Below are positions 48,431 to 57,060 of a DNA stretch of 64,000 nucleotides, piece after piece; position 1 is the first letter of the stretch; each line of letters begins with the position of its first letter. The position numbers and the translations under genes are program-made. The stretch is from assembly GCF_016086655.4 (NCBI RefSeq), contig NC_052140.2:4960001-5024000 (forward strand). The letters are read 5' to 3'. Source of the stretch: Lepeophtheirus salmonis. Its lineage: Eukaryota; Arthropoda; Copepoda; Siphonostomatoida; Caligidae. A model generated the notes under the pieces. It was not told the DNA's origin. It saw only the letters and a list, made by a program, of their open reading frames with translations, and did no database searches.

Positions 48431-48747
48431 TAGTTAAATATTGTATAAAAAGGTGTGTGTTTTATTTTTTTTATTTTTTTATATGTGTAACAAAAAACAA
48501 ATGAGGATAAAAATTGTATTTTTATTTTGGAAAAAACTCAATTTAAAAAAATCGTGTCGGTTGGTAAATAGGTTGCATCATGTATAGAAAGTGTAGGAAA
48601 AACAAATTAATTGGCTAATAGATGGCTGTAGTAATATTTATCTTGCGTGGTATAAGTATTATCAGTTTACACAAGATGGCCTTACATAAGATTTATATTA
48701 AAAAAGACACTTTTTAGCCTGTTTTTTGATTGTATAAGTGCGGCACA

Positions 48748-48965
48748 AGATGGGCACAAGTAAAGAGAAAATACGGCATCTTTTACAGTTTTTCGTCAAA
48801 CAAGGAGACAAGGCAACCCAGGCAGCTCAAAATGTGAATAGTTCTTATGGCTCTGATACTGAAACAGCCAATTACGCAAATTTTTGGTTGCAACTCCATC
48901 TGAGCAACTAAAGGAACATAAAAAATAAAAAAATAGGTACACTATGCTCTGGAAGGCCAATTGTC
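48748..48965 (+). pseudogene. mariner transposase, N-terminal part
   Basis: The frame from ATG 48749 reads MGTSKEKIRHLLQFFVKQGD, then KATQAAQNVNSSYGSDTETA and NYANFWLQLHLSN before a stop. This is the first helix-turn-helix of a mariner (HTH_48-type, with the typical start KEHIRH and the pattern G-x-A-x-x-A-x-x-x-x-x-V-Y). A second block, TLCSGRPIVPNVDKI, near 48935-48965 equals the linker after it. Nothing follows, so the catalytic domain is lost. It lies about 600 bases upstream of the channel gene. 48966-49544 holds nothing recognised. Confidence 0.65.
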
Positions 48966-49544
48966 CCAAATGTGGATAAAATAATAGTCTGTTTTGATTG
49001 GTAAAGAGTTAAATATTCATGGTAAATAAATTTATAAAAAAAATCAATAAAAATAATAAAGTTATTTTCATTAAATTTTAAATGTAGTTAAAGAATAACT
49101 TAGTAGGATGCACCAGAGTTAATTTTTTTAATGTATACAATACACTAGGGAGTTTTTTCCCTATATTTTGAAATTTAATATAAGCCATATAGATAATTTG
49201 ACATCTACACTCCTAAAAGTGTTTTAATTAGTTTTGTTTCTTCACTTTTAGTAACGTGCTGCTGTATTTGGCTGTAAAAATCGGAAGTAAATCCTCATAG
49301 AAATTATAATTTATTGTACCAAGATGATTAGTTATTTTGTTTATGTACCTTGTTCTTAATTAAATTATGCGTTCCCGCTTTTTTAGGCACTCCAAATATT
49401 TATTCATTATAATAAACGGTCCTTAAGTGTTATTCATTTATTTCTAACTCATAATTACAAAATATAACCTCTCAAGCAAACACTGAAATTCAATTATTCA
49501 TATAGGTATTGTGTGTACAATTTTTTGGAAACTCAAATAATATC

Positions 49545-49619
49545 ATGCGTTATCATTGGAATTTGTTATACTTTCCGACCATTATATGGGCCACCAGAAC
49601 AAGGATGGTATCCAACAAG
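49545..49619 (+). CDS. Channel gene: candidate first exon
   Basis: ATG 49545 opens 25 codons (MRYHWNLLYFPTIIWATRTR...) ending exactly on a codon before the donor AAG|GTAAGAAA, a strong splice site. The hydrophobic stretch LLYFPTIIW could be part of a signal peptide, but it is short. It joins in phase to either 50231 or 50605. Confidence 0.5.
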
Positions 49620-52600
49620 GTAAGAAATATGTATTTACATATTTGTGCTGAAAGGCTTTAATTCACAATCGTTAGATAAAGGCATCACTTAGGGGATTAT
49701 AAAAAATGTTAGCCACTCAGCGTTTGTGACATTTATCAAACGTTGGTGTGTTTATTGCTACAGTGTAGTCAATTATATGTAACGTAGCTGTAAGTGTTAG
49801 CTATAAATGACTTAGTTTTGTTAAACTGTGAACCATTACCAACATTTATTCAATAATAACTATAGACATAGAAAAAATGGGGAAATTACTCACTTTGTTT
49901 TTGTTTCTTTATATGTAAAAGGTTGTGAAATACAATAAATAAAACTCTATAAAATATGAGCTCCTAGTTGCTTAAAAAGAAAATGAATTTCAACTTGGTA
50001 ATCCTAGCAATTGAATGGAAGGAGAGCAGCTTAGCTCTCATGGCGCTTAATTAGATCAGCTATACGCAGCTATTAGAGGAAGGATATAAACACAAATCCA
50101 ACTCCGTATTTATCAAGGACATATGGAGGGAGGAATTACTCTGATGAAATCCTCAATTTTACTCTGAGTGTTACTCTTCGACCTTCACAAACTTGTAATT
50201 ACTTATTACATGGTTGCTCTTTTTTTCAAGAATGATGTAATAATCATAAAAGTCTTGGAAAACAAAGATCACTCTCCAGATGGTCAACCAAAAGATAAAA
50301 GTCTGGCGTTCGTCACAGATCTTATTTTCTACAACCCGAACAATAATGGTAATGACATTTTCCATGAGCTTTCTCCCTTCCGTCTACTCCTTCTTGCACC
50401 ATACAAAATGCCCGTCAATGATAAAATATTTTGTGGTCCAAAATTACAAAATATTTTAATCCATAGGTCACAACGCTTATTTAACTATATGTATAGCAGA
50501 CTAGACGACTATTTATTTTTTTTTCATGCCTATTTTCAGCACAAGTACATACATATTTGTTGTAATACCAAAATATAAATACCTAATTAATTCTATTGTT
50601 TCAGAAAGATAGAAATACCTTCATAGCAATAAATTTTGAACATGATTATAGTGAATCAAATATGGAAGACTACACTGTGAAATTACGTCCCCAGACAAAT
50701 GAAAACAAGTCTTCTGAGCCTCTTGACGAATTTTCACTCAGCTTGAAATTCAAGCTCTATACTTCAACTCCACAAACAGTATTTTCAAGTTCAAACATTT
50801 CCTTTTGGATTGATTCAATTGAAAATCAAGTGGCAGTCGTGAGATTTGGTAGCAAATATGAATATCTAATCCTACATAAGGATTTCCTCTTTCCTCACAC
50901 TTGGCACTACCTTTGTATCAATAAAATCAAACTGAGCGATCAAAACATGAGTAATCTTCAGGTTAGTCTTGATTACTTCAACTATTTAGATGTAAATGGA
51001 ACTTCAGATCGGTTTTATCTGTCACGTGGATTCATAGAAGACTTAGAACTGGGTGGCCTTGCACCATACATTTCACACTCATCCATCTTACACCCATTTT
51101 CCGGAATGATAACCGAATTTAATTGTTTGACAATAAATCCTATTGAAAGATATTTTCCGAAAAAAAAAATGTACGTCTTCCAATGGAACTCCAAAAATTT
51201 AGTGATGTATACTGGGAAATTTCAAAAGTTTTTATATGTATGTTGGAAAACATAATTTCTACGAGGGTTATTATTTCTATTTCCGGCCTCGTAGGCTTTC
51301 TTTGTTGTTTCAATACAAAGTTTCATATTTTCAAACATAACTTTGATCAGAACGTTCTGTATTTGGACGCAATTTGTGCTGTCTAACCTAACATGAAATA
51401 CTCGTCTGTGGAAAAAAACTTTGTTGGATTTTGAATGTCTTGGAAGATCCATTCAGTAGATTGTAGGTTTTTCTTTCGGTTCATATGAATAAATCCATGT
51501 TTCGTAATCTAACTGTGTAGATATTATGCGTACACAGTCTTTGATACACTTATAACAATTAACCCCCCTTCCAACATTTCCTGGCATTGATGCATTCAAA
51601 ACGTATGTTTTGGAGTTAATTCAATCCGAGTAGAAAAAATTGCAATCGACAAGTGGTTCAAACGTATGTAAAAGTGTATTGATCTTGATGGATAATATTT
51701 TGCGAATAAGTTTAGACAATTTCGATGAAAACCATTTTTTTCCACTTAGTAGGCTAGAAATATAAATAAACACCCTCGTAAAACACATTTTCTAATAAAA
51801 AATTTTCTATAGCTTCGGTATCGTGACTTTTTTTCTACGGAAATTGTCAATCGGATAATTAGACACTCAGAGAAAAACTACAAGGAAAGTTGCAATTCTT
51901 GTCTGTTCCTTAATGGCGTTTTGGTTCTCGCTTTTAATGATGAATTCCAACACCCTTGTGCTCATATAAATTACAAATATCAAAAGGACCACCATTATAA
52001 ATTCGCAGAACACATGATACGTGTCAAGATTACAGAATTAAATGATCAAAACAAGACGCAACGTAAAACATGTAATAACATGACTAACTCATACAGGGAT
52101 GAATATAGCTTAATTAATCATAAATTTAATTGTATAACTCCTCTATTCACAACTTTTTCTGTACGAGGCATGCCCCCTCATAGCTTGGATCTCATTGATT
52201 ATAAATATTATCTCCAAGTGATAGATGAAGAAATAAGGCTTCACGGAGTTTCTAAAAACGTAATCAAGAGGCTTTCCGAATGCTCTTCAATCTGGATTTT
52301 GACGTACACCTACGACCCTCATCAAATAATTGCTTTCTATAATGGGACCAAATCCTATCCTTGGGGGTTAAATCCTTGGTTCTTTCTAAATGGTCGTACT
52401 TATGAACAAATGCCACTAAAAATAACCAGGGTATTATTTCAGTGCCGGTTTTAGGGAGGGGGAATTTGGGAAGTACAAAGAATAAATTTGTATATGAACC
52501 CTATATATATTTTTAAGTATTTTTTTATTGTTATGACGCAACTATTCAAAATAGTCGAACAGATAAGTCTGAAATTTACCAAGTATACGTATAAAATAAC

Positions 52601-55600
52601 TAGGCTTGTTCCTATACTATTTTTTTGGGCTTCCGAAGTCATTAAAGGGTTGCTTTTTATCGAAATAATATAACCTCTTTTCCCTTCTCCCTTTCTATAT
52701 CTCTCTCCTTCTCTCTGTCTCTCCACTCTTCTATTTTCTCTCTCTCCCTTTCGACATCCCTCTTTCTCTTTTCTTCTACCTTCATTCTTTGTTTCTTTTC
52801 TACTCTCAGCCCTCAACATGGTCGCCCTCCTAGACCTATAGAGAAAGGAATTAGCGTTTTTTTAAACGTCATTTTAAAAATGAAAATATTTCAAAAATCA
52901 AAAAATCAGGAAACTATAAATGAATAAAAAGGCCATACCCTTTTTTGGTTTCTTCTAAAAAAAGGTATTCGGAAAATAAAAGAAATTAATTTGCTTTCAA
53001 TAATATTTTCAAAAAATTATATTCAAAAAGGCTTCTTCGATAATATTCATTTTTTTTTCTAAAAAGTAAAAGTTCATTTAAAAAAAAATCATGTTTCAAA
53101 AAGAAAAGGACCCCCACAAATATATTTGCCTAGATCCTTGTGAATGTTTAAACCAGTTTTGTATTTATTGACCTATAGATAGAGACAGTTTTATCGTGAG
53201 TGGGTCCTTTTACAAAATATTTTAAAAATTAACCAATTTTTGTAAGTTAAAGTGTGGTACATAGGCAGGCTTGGTTTGAAATTTGGAATGTTTTAACAAA
53301 ATTCTAAAAAAATATTAATATATCCAAAGTCAAACCTGGTCTGACAATCAGCTGATATAAGCATATCACTGCACTAAGCAATCGTATCCAGTTTTCAAGT
53401 TTAAAACTGTTACAAAATCAAATATTAATTTAAGTTTTCAGTTTCCCTTGGCTGACCGCTTAATACAGGTTTGATTGTAAATTTACAAATTACCATAATA
53501 TTTTCCCTGCACTAATGCATTTTTAAATGTCTTTATAGCAGTAATTCATTCTCCCCCACCCCCTTTGAATCATATAAGGGGTAGCTCATGTTAATTTGCG
53601 TCTCAATTTAGTAATCCCATAAGTAGAGATGGGGTTTGTGTATGAGCAGGAGGACAAGGCCGGAGCGAGCGATATGATACAATTGAATTAAGACACTTGT
53701 TAATAGCAGATCCCTCTTTTATGATTTTGGAGGAAGAAAATGAATTACTGCTATAGAGAGGTGAACCTTCAACATTTTACTGTTACATTAGTGCAAGACA
53801 AATATTATAATAACATATTTATATTTAAATTAATGTACATTGATTTTATTATGGATTTTTAAATCAATTTACAACAAAGATAGGCGAGAATTCTTCATTT
53901 AGAGTCAGATGTTAACACACACATAAATTATTAATATGTCGATACCTTTGTTGTATCATGCAACCTTTCATACAAAATGTAACAGAAAAAGGCCCAAATC
54001 ATCTAGTAGTTAGCCAAATAAGTCAATCCTACCAACTGCTATTTATCTATTAATTTATGCTGACAATCATTATGATACTACTTCTCCACAACTTTTAAAT
54101 GAATTATATATATTTATATTTCATAGTACTAAAATCCTATGGCATATTTTATTGGATACTGAATTTTAATATTTCTTATTAATATTTTATTTAAAGTCTA
54201 GCTATACATTTGAATTCTATATGATAGACAGAATGATTTCATAGATGAGGTATCAAGTGAGACGAGGGAATCGACAGATGATAACAAAATAAAGAGGATA
54301 TTTTAGTTGTTAGCATGGTAACGCTCAGTTAAAAATTAAAAATAAAAGAGGAAAGAGAATAACTGGTTTTTTTCTAATCGAAATACTTAGTTTTTTGCTC
54401 ACACACATCCCCCTCTACCCATAATTCACGCTCGCTCTTGCTTTTTCCTTGCACACTACAAAAATGATATCCCTTCTTATAACCAAATGTACCCGTGGCC
54501 TAATGCCCCATCCATAAAACCGGCACTAACTATAGGTATATGTGCAATAAAATCCTATTATTTTTGTCTCTATCTTTTTAGTGTAAAGAAGATCAATTTT
54601 CTTGTAACGAACCCGTATGCATCCCCCTCAGCAGTGTCTGCAATGACTTTAAAGATTGTGCTGATGCAGAAGATGAAAAAGAATGTATCACAATTGAAAC
54701 CCTAGCCTACCGCAAAGATTTTCCTCCACCCATGCTTCAAGATAAAAAAGAACCAATTTCCGTTCACATCCAGTTTCATCTCATTTCCATTAATAAAATT
54801 GATGAATCCTCTGGAGAGCTTGAAATCCGGTATTTTATTCAGCTAAATTGGAAGGATTCTCGAATTAAGTTTTATCACTTGTTTAATGACACGGAACGTA
54901 TTTTGACAAATGAAGAAAAAAATAACATTTGGATACCTCCACTTCTATTTGATAATGCAGCTAAAAGTCAATACAAATTTATAGAGGATCATCGCATCAC
55001 CATTTCTGCCCGAAAGGAAAAATATATAATTGGTACTCCAAACTCTGTTTCTTTTTTGTCCGAAAAGTTACATTATAATGGCATAGATGTACAATTGATT
55101 TACCGCACAGAAAATAATTTGAACTTTTTTTGCACTTTTAATTATCTTAATTATCCATTTGACTCACAGACCTGTAAAATCTTTATCGGACTCCCCTTTG
55201 ACATCAAGAAGAAGGTTGAATTGATTGTGAATACGTCAACACGAATTGAGCCAATTCATTTAGTGCAGTATGAATTATCTGGATTAAAGTTTGAGTCTAC
55301 AGATAATGGTGTAGCAGTTGTTCACATTACACTAAAGAGATTGTTTTATAATATATTTTGGATTACATATCTGCCAACTCTTTTTTTGCAGGCCCTCACC
55401 ATTCTCACTCTTTACTTTCCGCCAAATAGGTTTGATTTTATCATCATGTCTGCTCTTACAACCATGATCGTCATGAACAACCTCTATCAAACACTGTATT
55501 CATATTTACCACTAACAGGATACAATAAGATGATCGACTATTGGTTTATCTTTTCACTCACGATGCCGTTTTTCGTCTTCATAATTGAAGTGATCATTGA

Positions 55601-55748
55601 GCTAAGTTTCTCCATGTCTAAAAGAAAAATGAAAAATTATATTCTAATTTACATTGTAAACTTCTATGGTAAAAATATCGTCATAATCTCCATAATAGTT
55701 TTTGACGTCTTCTACTGGATATACAACCTTGATTTTTACTATAACTAA
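49545..55748 (+). CDS. Cys-loop ligand-gated ion channel with pentraxin/LamG-like and LDLa ectodomain (gene model)
   Basis: Proposed exons: 49545-49619, 50231-50466, 50613-51237, 51813-52430, 54582-55748. They join in phase (75+236+625+618+1167 bases) to about 906 residues. A shorter form omitting 50231-50466 and using the acceptor at 50605 is also in phase (830 residues). The three large exons are well supported; the first two are tentative. Domain order is a beta-rich lectin-like region, a cysteine-containing linker domain, an LDLa module, the Cys-loop ligand-binding domain and four membrane helices. Crustaceans are known to carry channels of this composite type; ligand and ion selectivity are unknown. 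The product should be a plasma-membrane subunit of a pentamer with an unusually large ectodomain. No stop, frameshift or truncation is seen in the large exons. Whether 49545 is the true start is uncertain. Confidence 0.78.
49990..50170 (-). repeat. SINE/MITE-like dispersed repeat, copy F, in channel intron
   Basis: The reverse complement begins ACTCAGAGTAAAATTGAGGA and contains CATATGTCCTT, TAGCTGATCTAATTAAGCG and CATGAGAGCTAAGCTG, aligning with copy D. It ends about 60 bases before the candidate exon at 50231, so it sits in the intron just upstream of that acceptor. Confidence 0.55.
50231..50466 (+). CDS. Channel gene: candidate second exon (possibly alternative)
   Basis: It is preceded by an excellent acceptor (GCTCTTTTTTTCAAG). 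The 78 codons (NDVIIIKVLENKDHSPDGQP..., then DKSLAFVTDLIFYNPNNNGN, FHELSPFRLLLLAPYKMPVN) look like real extracellular protein. The best donor (ATAG|GTCACA at 50466) is weak and leaves phase 2, which fits only an acceptor at 50612 (GATAG|A), 8 bases after the stronger one at 50604. With the 50604 acceptor the reading frame would break. It could be an alternative exon, or a domain start from another isoform. Confidence 0.45.
50605..51237 (+). CDS. Channel gene: pentraxin/laminin-G-like exon
   Basis: The acceptor TTCTATTGTTTCAG precedes it and the donor TATAT|GTATGTT follows, both good; 211 codons from 50605 in phase 0. Residues alternate in the way of a jelly-roll fold: DEFSLSLKFKLYTSTPQTVF, ISFWIDSIENQVAVVRFGSK, then FPHTWHYLCI, where W-H-x-x-C is typical of pentraxin/LamG domains, then NLQVSLDYFNYLDVNGTSDR and LHPFSGMITEFNCL, where FSG-x-(I/V)-T-x-F-N is the family's closing strand. 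Predicted N-glycosylation sites include NIS and NGT. The domain probably faces outside the cell and may bind a ligand or glycan. The exact superfamily member (pentraxin against other ConA-like folds) is inferred. Confidence 0.78.
51813..52430 (+). CDS. Channel gene: cysteine-containing ectodomain exon
   Basis: It runs from acceptor AAATTTTCTATAG to donor ACCAGG|GTATTA, 206 codons in phase 0 at both ends, with no internal stop. It reads LRYRDFFSTEIVNRIIRHSE..., CNSCLFLNGVLVLAFNDEFQ, a charged middle, VIDEEIRLHGVSKNVIKRLS and WGLNPWFFLNGRTYEQMPLK. It holds seven cysteines and an N-glycosylation site (NNMTNS, NGTKS). The position between the lectin-like domain and LDLa, and the last block before LDLa, correspond to a domain seen in crustacean relatives; I cannot name it. 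It is very likely extracellular. Confidence 0.72.
52440..52835 (+). repeat. 330-bp repeat family copy in the last channel intron
   Basis: It begins GTGCCGGTTTTAGGGAGGGG, just 11 bases after the splice donor at 52431, and includes CGAACAGATAAGTCTGAAAT, ATACGTATAAAATAACTAGG, TTTTTTTGGGCTTCCGAAGT and a CT-rich tract (52680-52770). It matches 40645-41140. The 122-codon minus frame (52819-52451), rich in R, E and K, is only the translation of the CT tract. Confidence 0.7.
53621..54190 (+). repeat. Dispersed 580-bp family, full copy, in the last channel intron
   Basis: The left half equals 4331-4640 and the right half equals 1520-1790; this copy has both joined. No coding potential or clear termini are seen. 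The remaining intron (52836-53620 and 54191-54581) is AT-rich with no other match. Confidence 0.55.
54582..55748 (+). CDS. Channel gene: LDLa module, Cys-loop ligand-binding domain and transmembrane exon
   Basis: The acceptor TCTATCTTTTTAG ends at 54581; 388 codons to the stop at 55746-55748. Residues 1-35 form an LDLa module (CKEDQFSCNEPVCIPL, then VCNDFKDCADAEDEKEC) with all six cysteines and the acidic calcium ligands. The ligand-binding domain follows, with YFIQLNWKDSRI, NIWIPPLLFDN and the Cys-loop CTFNYLNYPFDSQTC, two cysteines 13 residues apart (codons at 55131 and 55173). Membrane segments: M1 about residues 254-279 (LFYNIFWITYLPTLFLQALT), M2 285-309, M3 319-343, M4 364-384. The M3-M4 loop is only about 20 residues, so no large cytoplasmic domain. 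The M1-M2 linker (PPNRFD) has neither the PAR of typical anion channels nor the GEK of cation channels. Confidence 0.9.
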   Translation, partial: CKEDQFSCNEPVCIPLSSVCNDFKDCADAEDEKECITIETLAYRKDFPPPMLQDKKEPISVHIQFHLISINKIDESSGELEIRYFIQLNWKDSRIKFYHLFNDTERILTNEEKNNIWIPPLLFDNAAKSQYKFIEDHRITISARKEKYIIGTPNSVSFLSEKLHYNGIDVQLIYRTENNLNFFCTFNYLNYPFDSQTCKIFIGLPFDIKKKVELIVNTSTRIEPIHLVQYELSGLKFESTDNGVAVVHITLKRLFYNIFWITYLPTLFLQALTILTLYFPPNRFDFIIMSALTTMIVMNNLYQTLYSYLPLTGYNKMIDYWFIFSLTMPFFVFIIEVIIELSFSMSKRKMKNYILIYIVNFYGKNIVIISIIVFDVFYWIYNLDFYYN

Positions 55749-55821
55749 TTAATTAATGAACATACTCTTACTCAATCTTTTCACCTTATAATTTAATTTA
55801 ATTTCGTTTATGATTCTCAAT

Positions 55822-55827
55822 AATAAA
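55822..55827 (+). promoter_or_regulatory. Polyadenylation signal AATAAA
   Basis: AATAAA lies 74 bases after the channel stop codon, in an AT-rich 3' region, and is the first canonical signal downstream. Use is inferred. Confidence 0.55.
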
Positions 55828-56069
55828 TTATAAATGCACTGTAGATAAATCTAAATTCAACGAATGCTAAGTTAAGCCATGAAGAAATGAGTTTATTCAA
55901 ATAATTTCCCCTCAAAATGAATTTATATACACTCTAATTACCTTTAACTGACTGGTATTAACCTTTCATTTCTAATTTACAAAATATTTATGGCAGACCC
56001 TTCAAATATTGTACTCAAAAATTCGATTCGAGTCCATCAATCAATCCATCTTTGAATTTATTACTCTAT

Positions 56070-57060
56070 ATAGAGATTATACAAAGTTGTTCACCATTGA
56101 GGTCATCCACAACGCTCAAAATGACAGTGTTTTAGACAAACCCATTGACAGTATCCCTTAGGAGCATCGTATCATCATCAGGTGTCAGAAGACGGCCCGG
56201 CATGGTATGTGATGTTATTATGCTAGACAGGAGGAGATACCCAGCATTTTCAATGAAGAGAGTGTGAAGCTCAAACAACACGCCTATATGGCCATGTTGG
56301 ACTACAACAGGGATTCTCAAGCTTTTTTAGTGATGTACTACTTGTAAAATATTTATTTAACTCAAATACACCTTACCAGCACAAAGCATTTTTAGCTTCA
56401 ATGACAGGGCGTCCGCAGCATTCTATTGTTATTTTGTTTGGCGAGGGGCTTGGTTTTTTGGATTTTTTTTTGTAAAAACATTCAAAAATTAAATATTTTC
56501 AAAAATATTTTGAAAAAAAATTTCAGCAAACATTTCAAAAATCTATAGCTATTCTCAAGAAAAAACCAAACATTCATATCTATTCCCAAAAAGTTAATTT
56601 TTTGGGGAAAAAAATTGCAACTATTAAAATTTTTGATAAAAAACTTTCAAATATTCATAGCTATTCCCAGAAAATTAACTTAAATTTTTCCAAAATAAAA
56701 TTGAAATATTAAATTTTCTAGTAAAAGACAAAAATTCCTTAATTTGGTGGGCTACAGGCACTCCAGCAGACGCCTCTGAGTTATGTACCTCTAGTAAATA
56801 TTCTTACAAAATCTCAAGTAACCCCTGGAGTACCTCCATGTACCCCAAGGGGTATACATATTCCCATTTGAGAACCAATGGCCTACAAGATCCTTCCCTG
56901 GCTTAAGGAAACATATGGTGATGCCACTCTCACACTGCAAAAAGTCTACAGAACTGGTCATGAACAAATTTCAAGGGCTTTTGGTAAAATAATATGTGGT
57001 CTCCGAGGTGCCCTGACTGCTGGAATTTCTATGTGATCCATCCTTACACCAGGACTTCAG
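56070..57060 (+). pseudogene. Tc1-like transposase split by a hAT insertion
   Basis: Left part: LYRDYTKLFTIEVIHNAQND (about 56067-56127), near the first catalytic aspartate, then SVLDKPIDSIP, EHRIIIRCQKTARHGM and in frame EESVKLKQHAYMAMLDY (to 56305). After the insertion the frame resumes with KILPWLKETYGDATLTLQKV (56887-56948), then HEQISRAFG and, in another frame, WSPRCPDCWNFYVI (about 56998-57042), the last DDE region. Even without the insertion the copy has stops and frame changes, so it was decayed or has decayed since. Only the portion from the first aspartate to the last DDE region is readable. Confidence 0.78.
56308..56880 (+). mobile_element. Non-autonomous hAT element, 573 bp, with target duplication
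   Basis: The left end CAGGGATTCTCAA and the inverted right end CATTGGTTCTCAA form hAT-type terminal inverted repeats (11 of 13 matching). It is flanked by GACTACAA (56300-56307) and GCCTACAA (56881-56888), an 8-bp target duplication with one mismatch, the length expected for hAT. The interior (56460-56740) is the A-rich tandem unit seen also at 32440, 35390 and 41590. It has no transposase. Confidence 0.88.

Noticed and set aside
50171..50365. 64-codon minus frame opposite the candidate channel exon
   Set aside because: It has no motif, and the + strand frame there has a splice acceptor and coding-like composition.
52451..52819. 122-codon minus frame rich in R, E, K and G
   Set aside because: It is the translation of the CT-rich tract of a dispersed repeat inside the channel intron.
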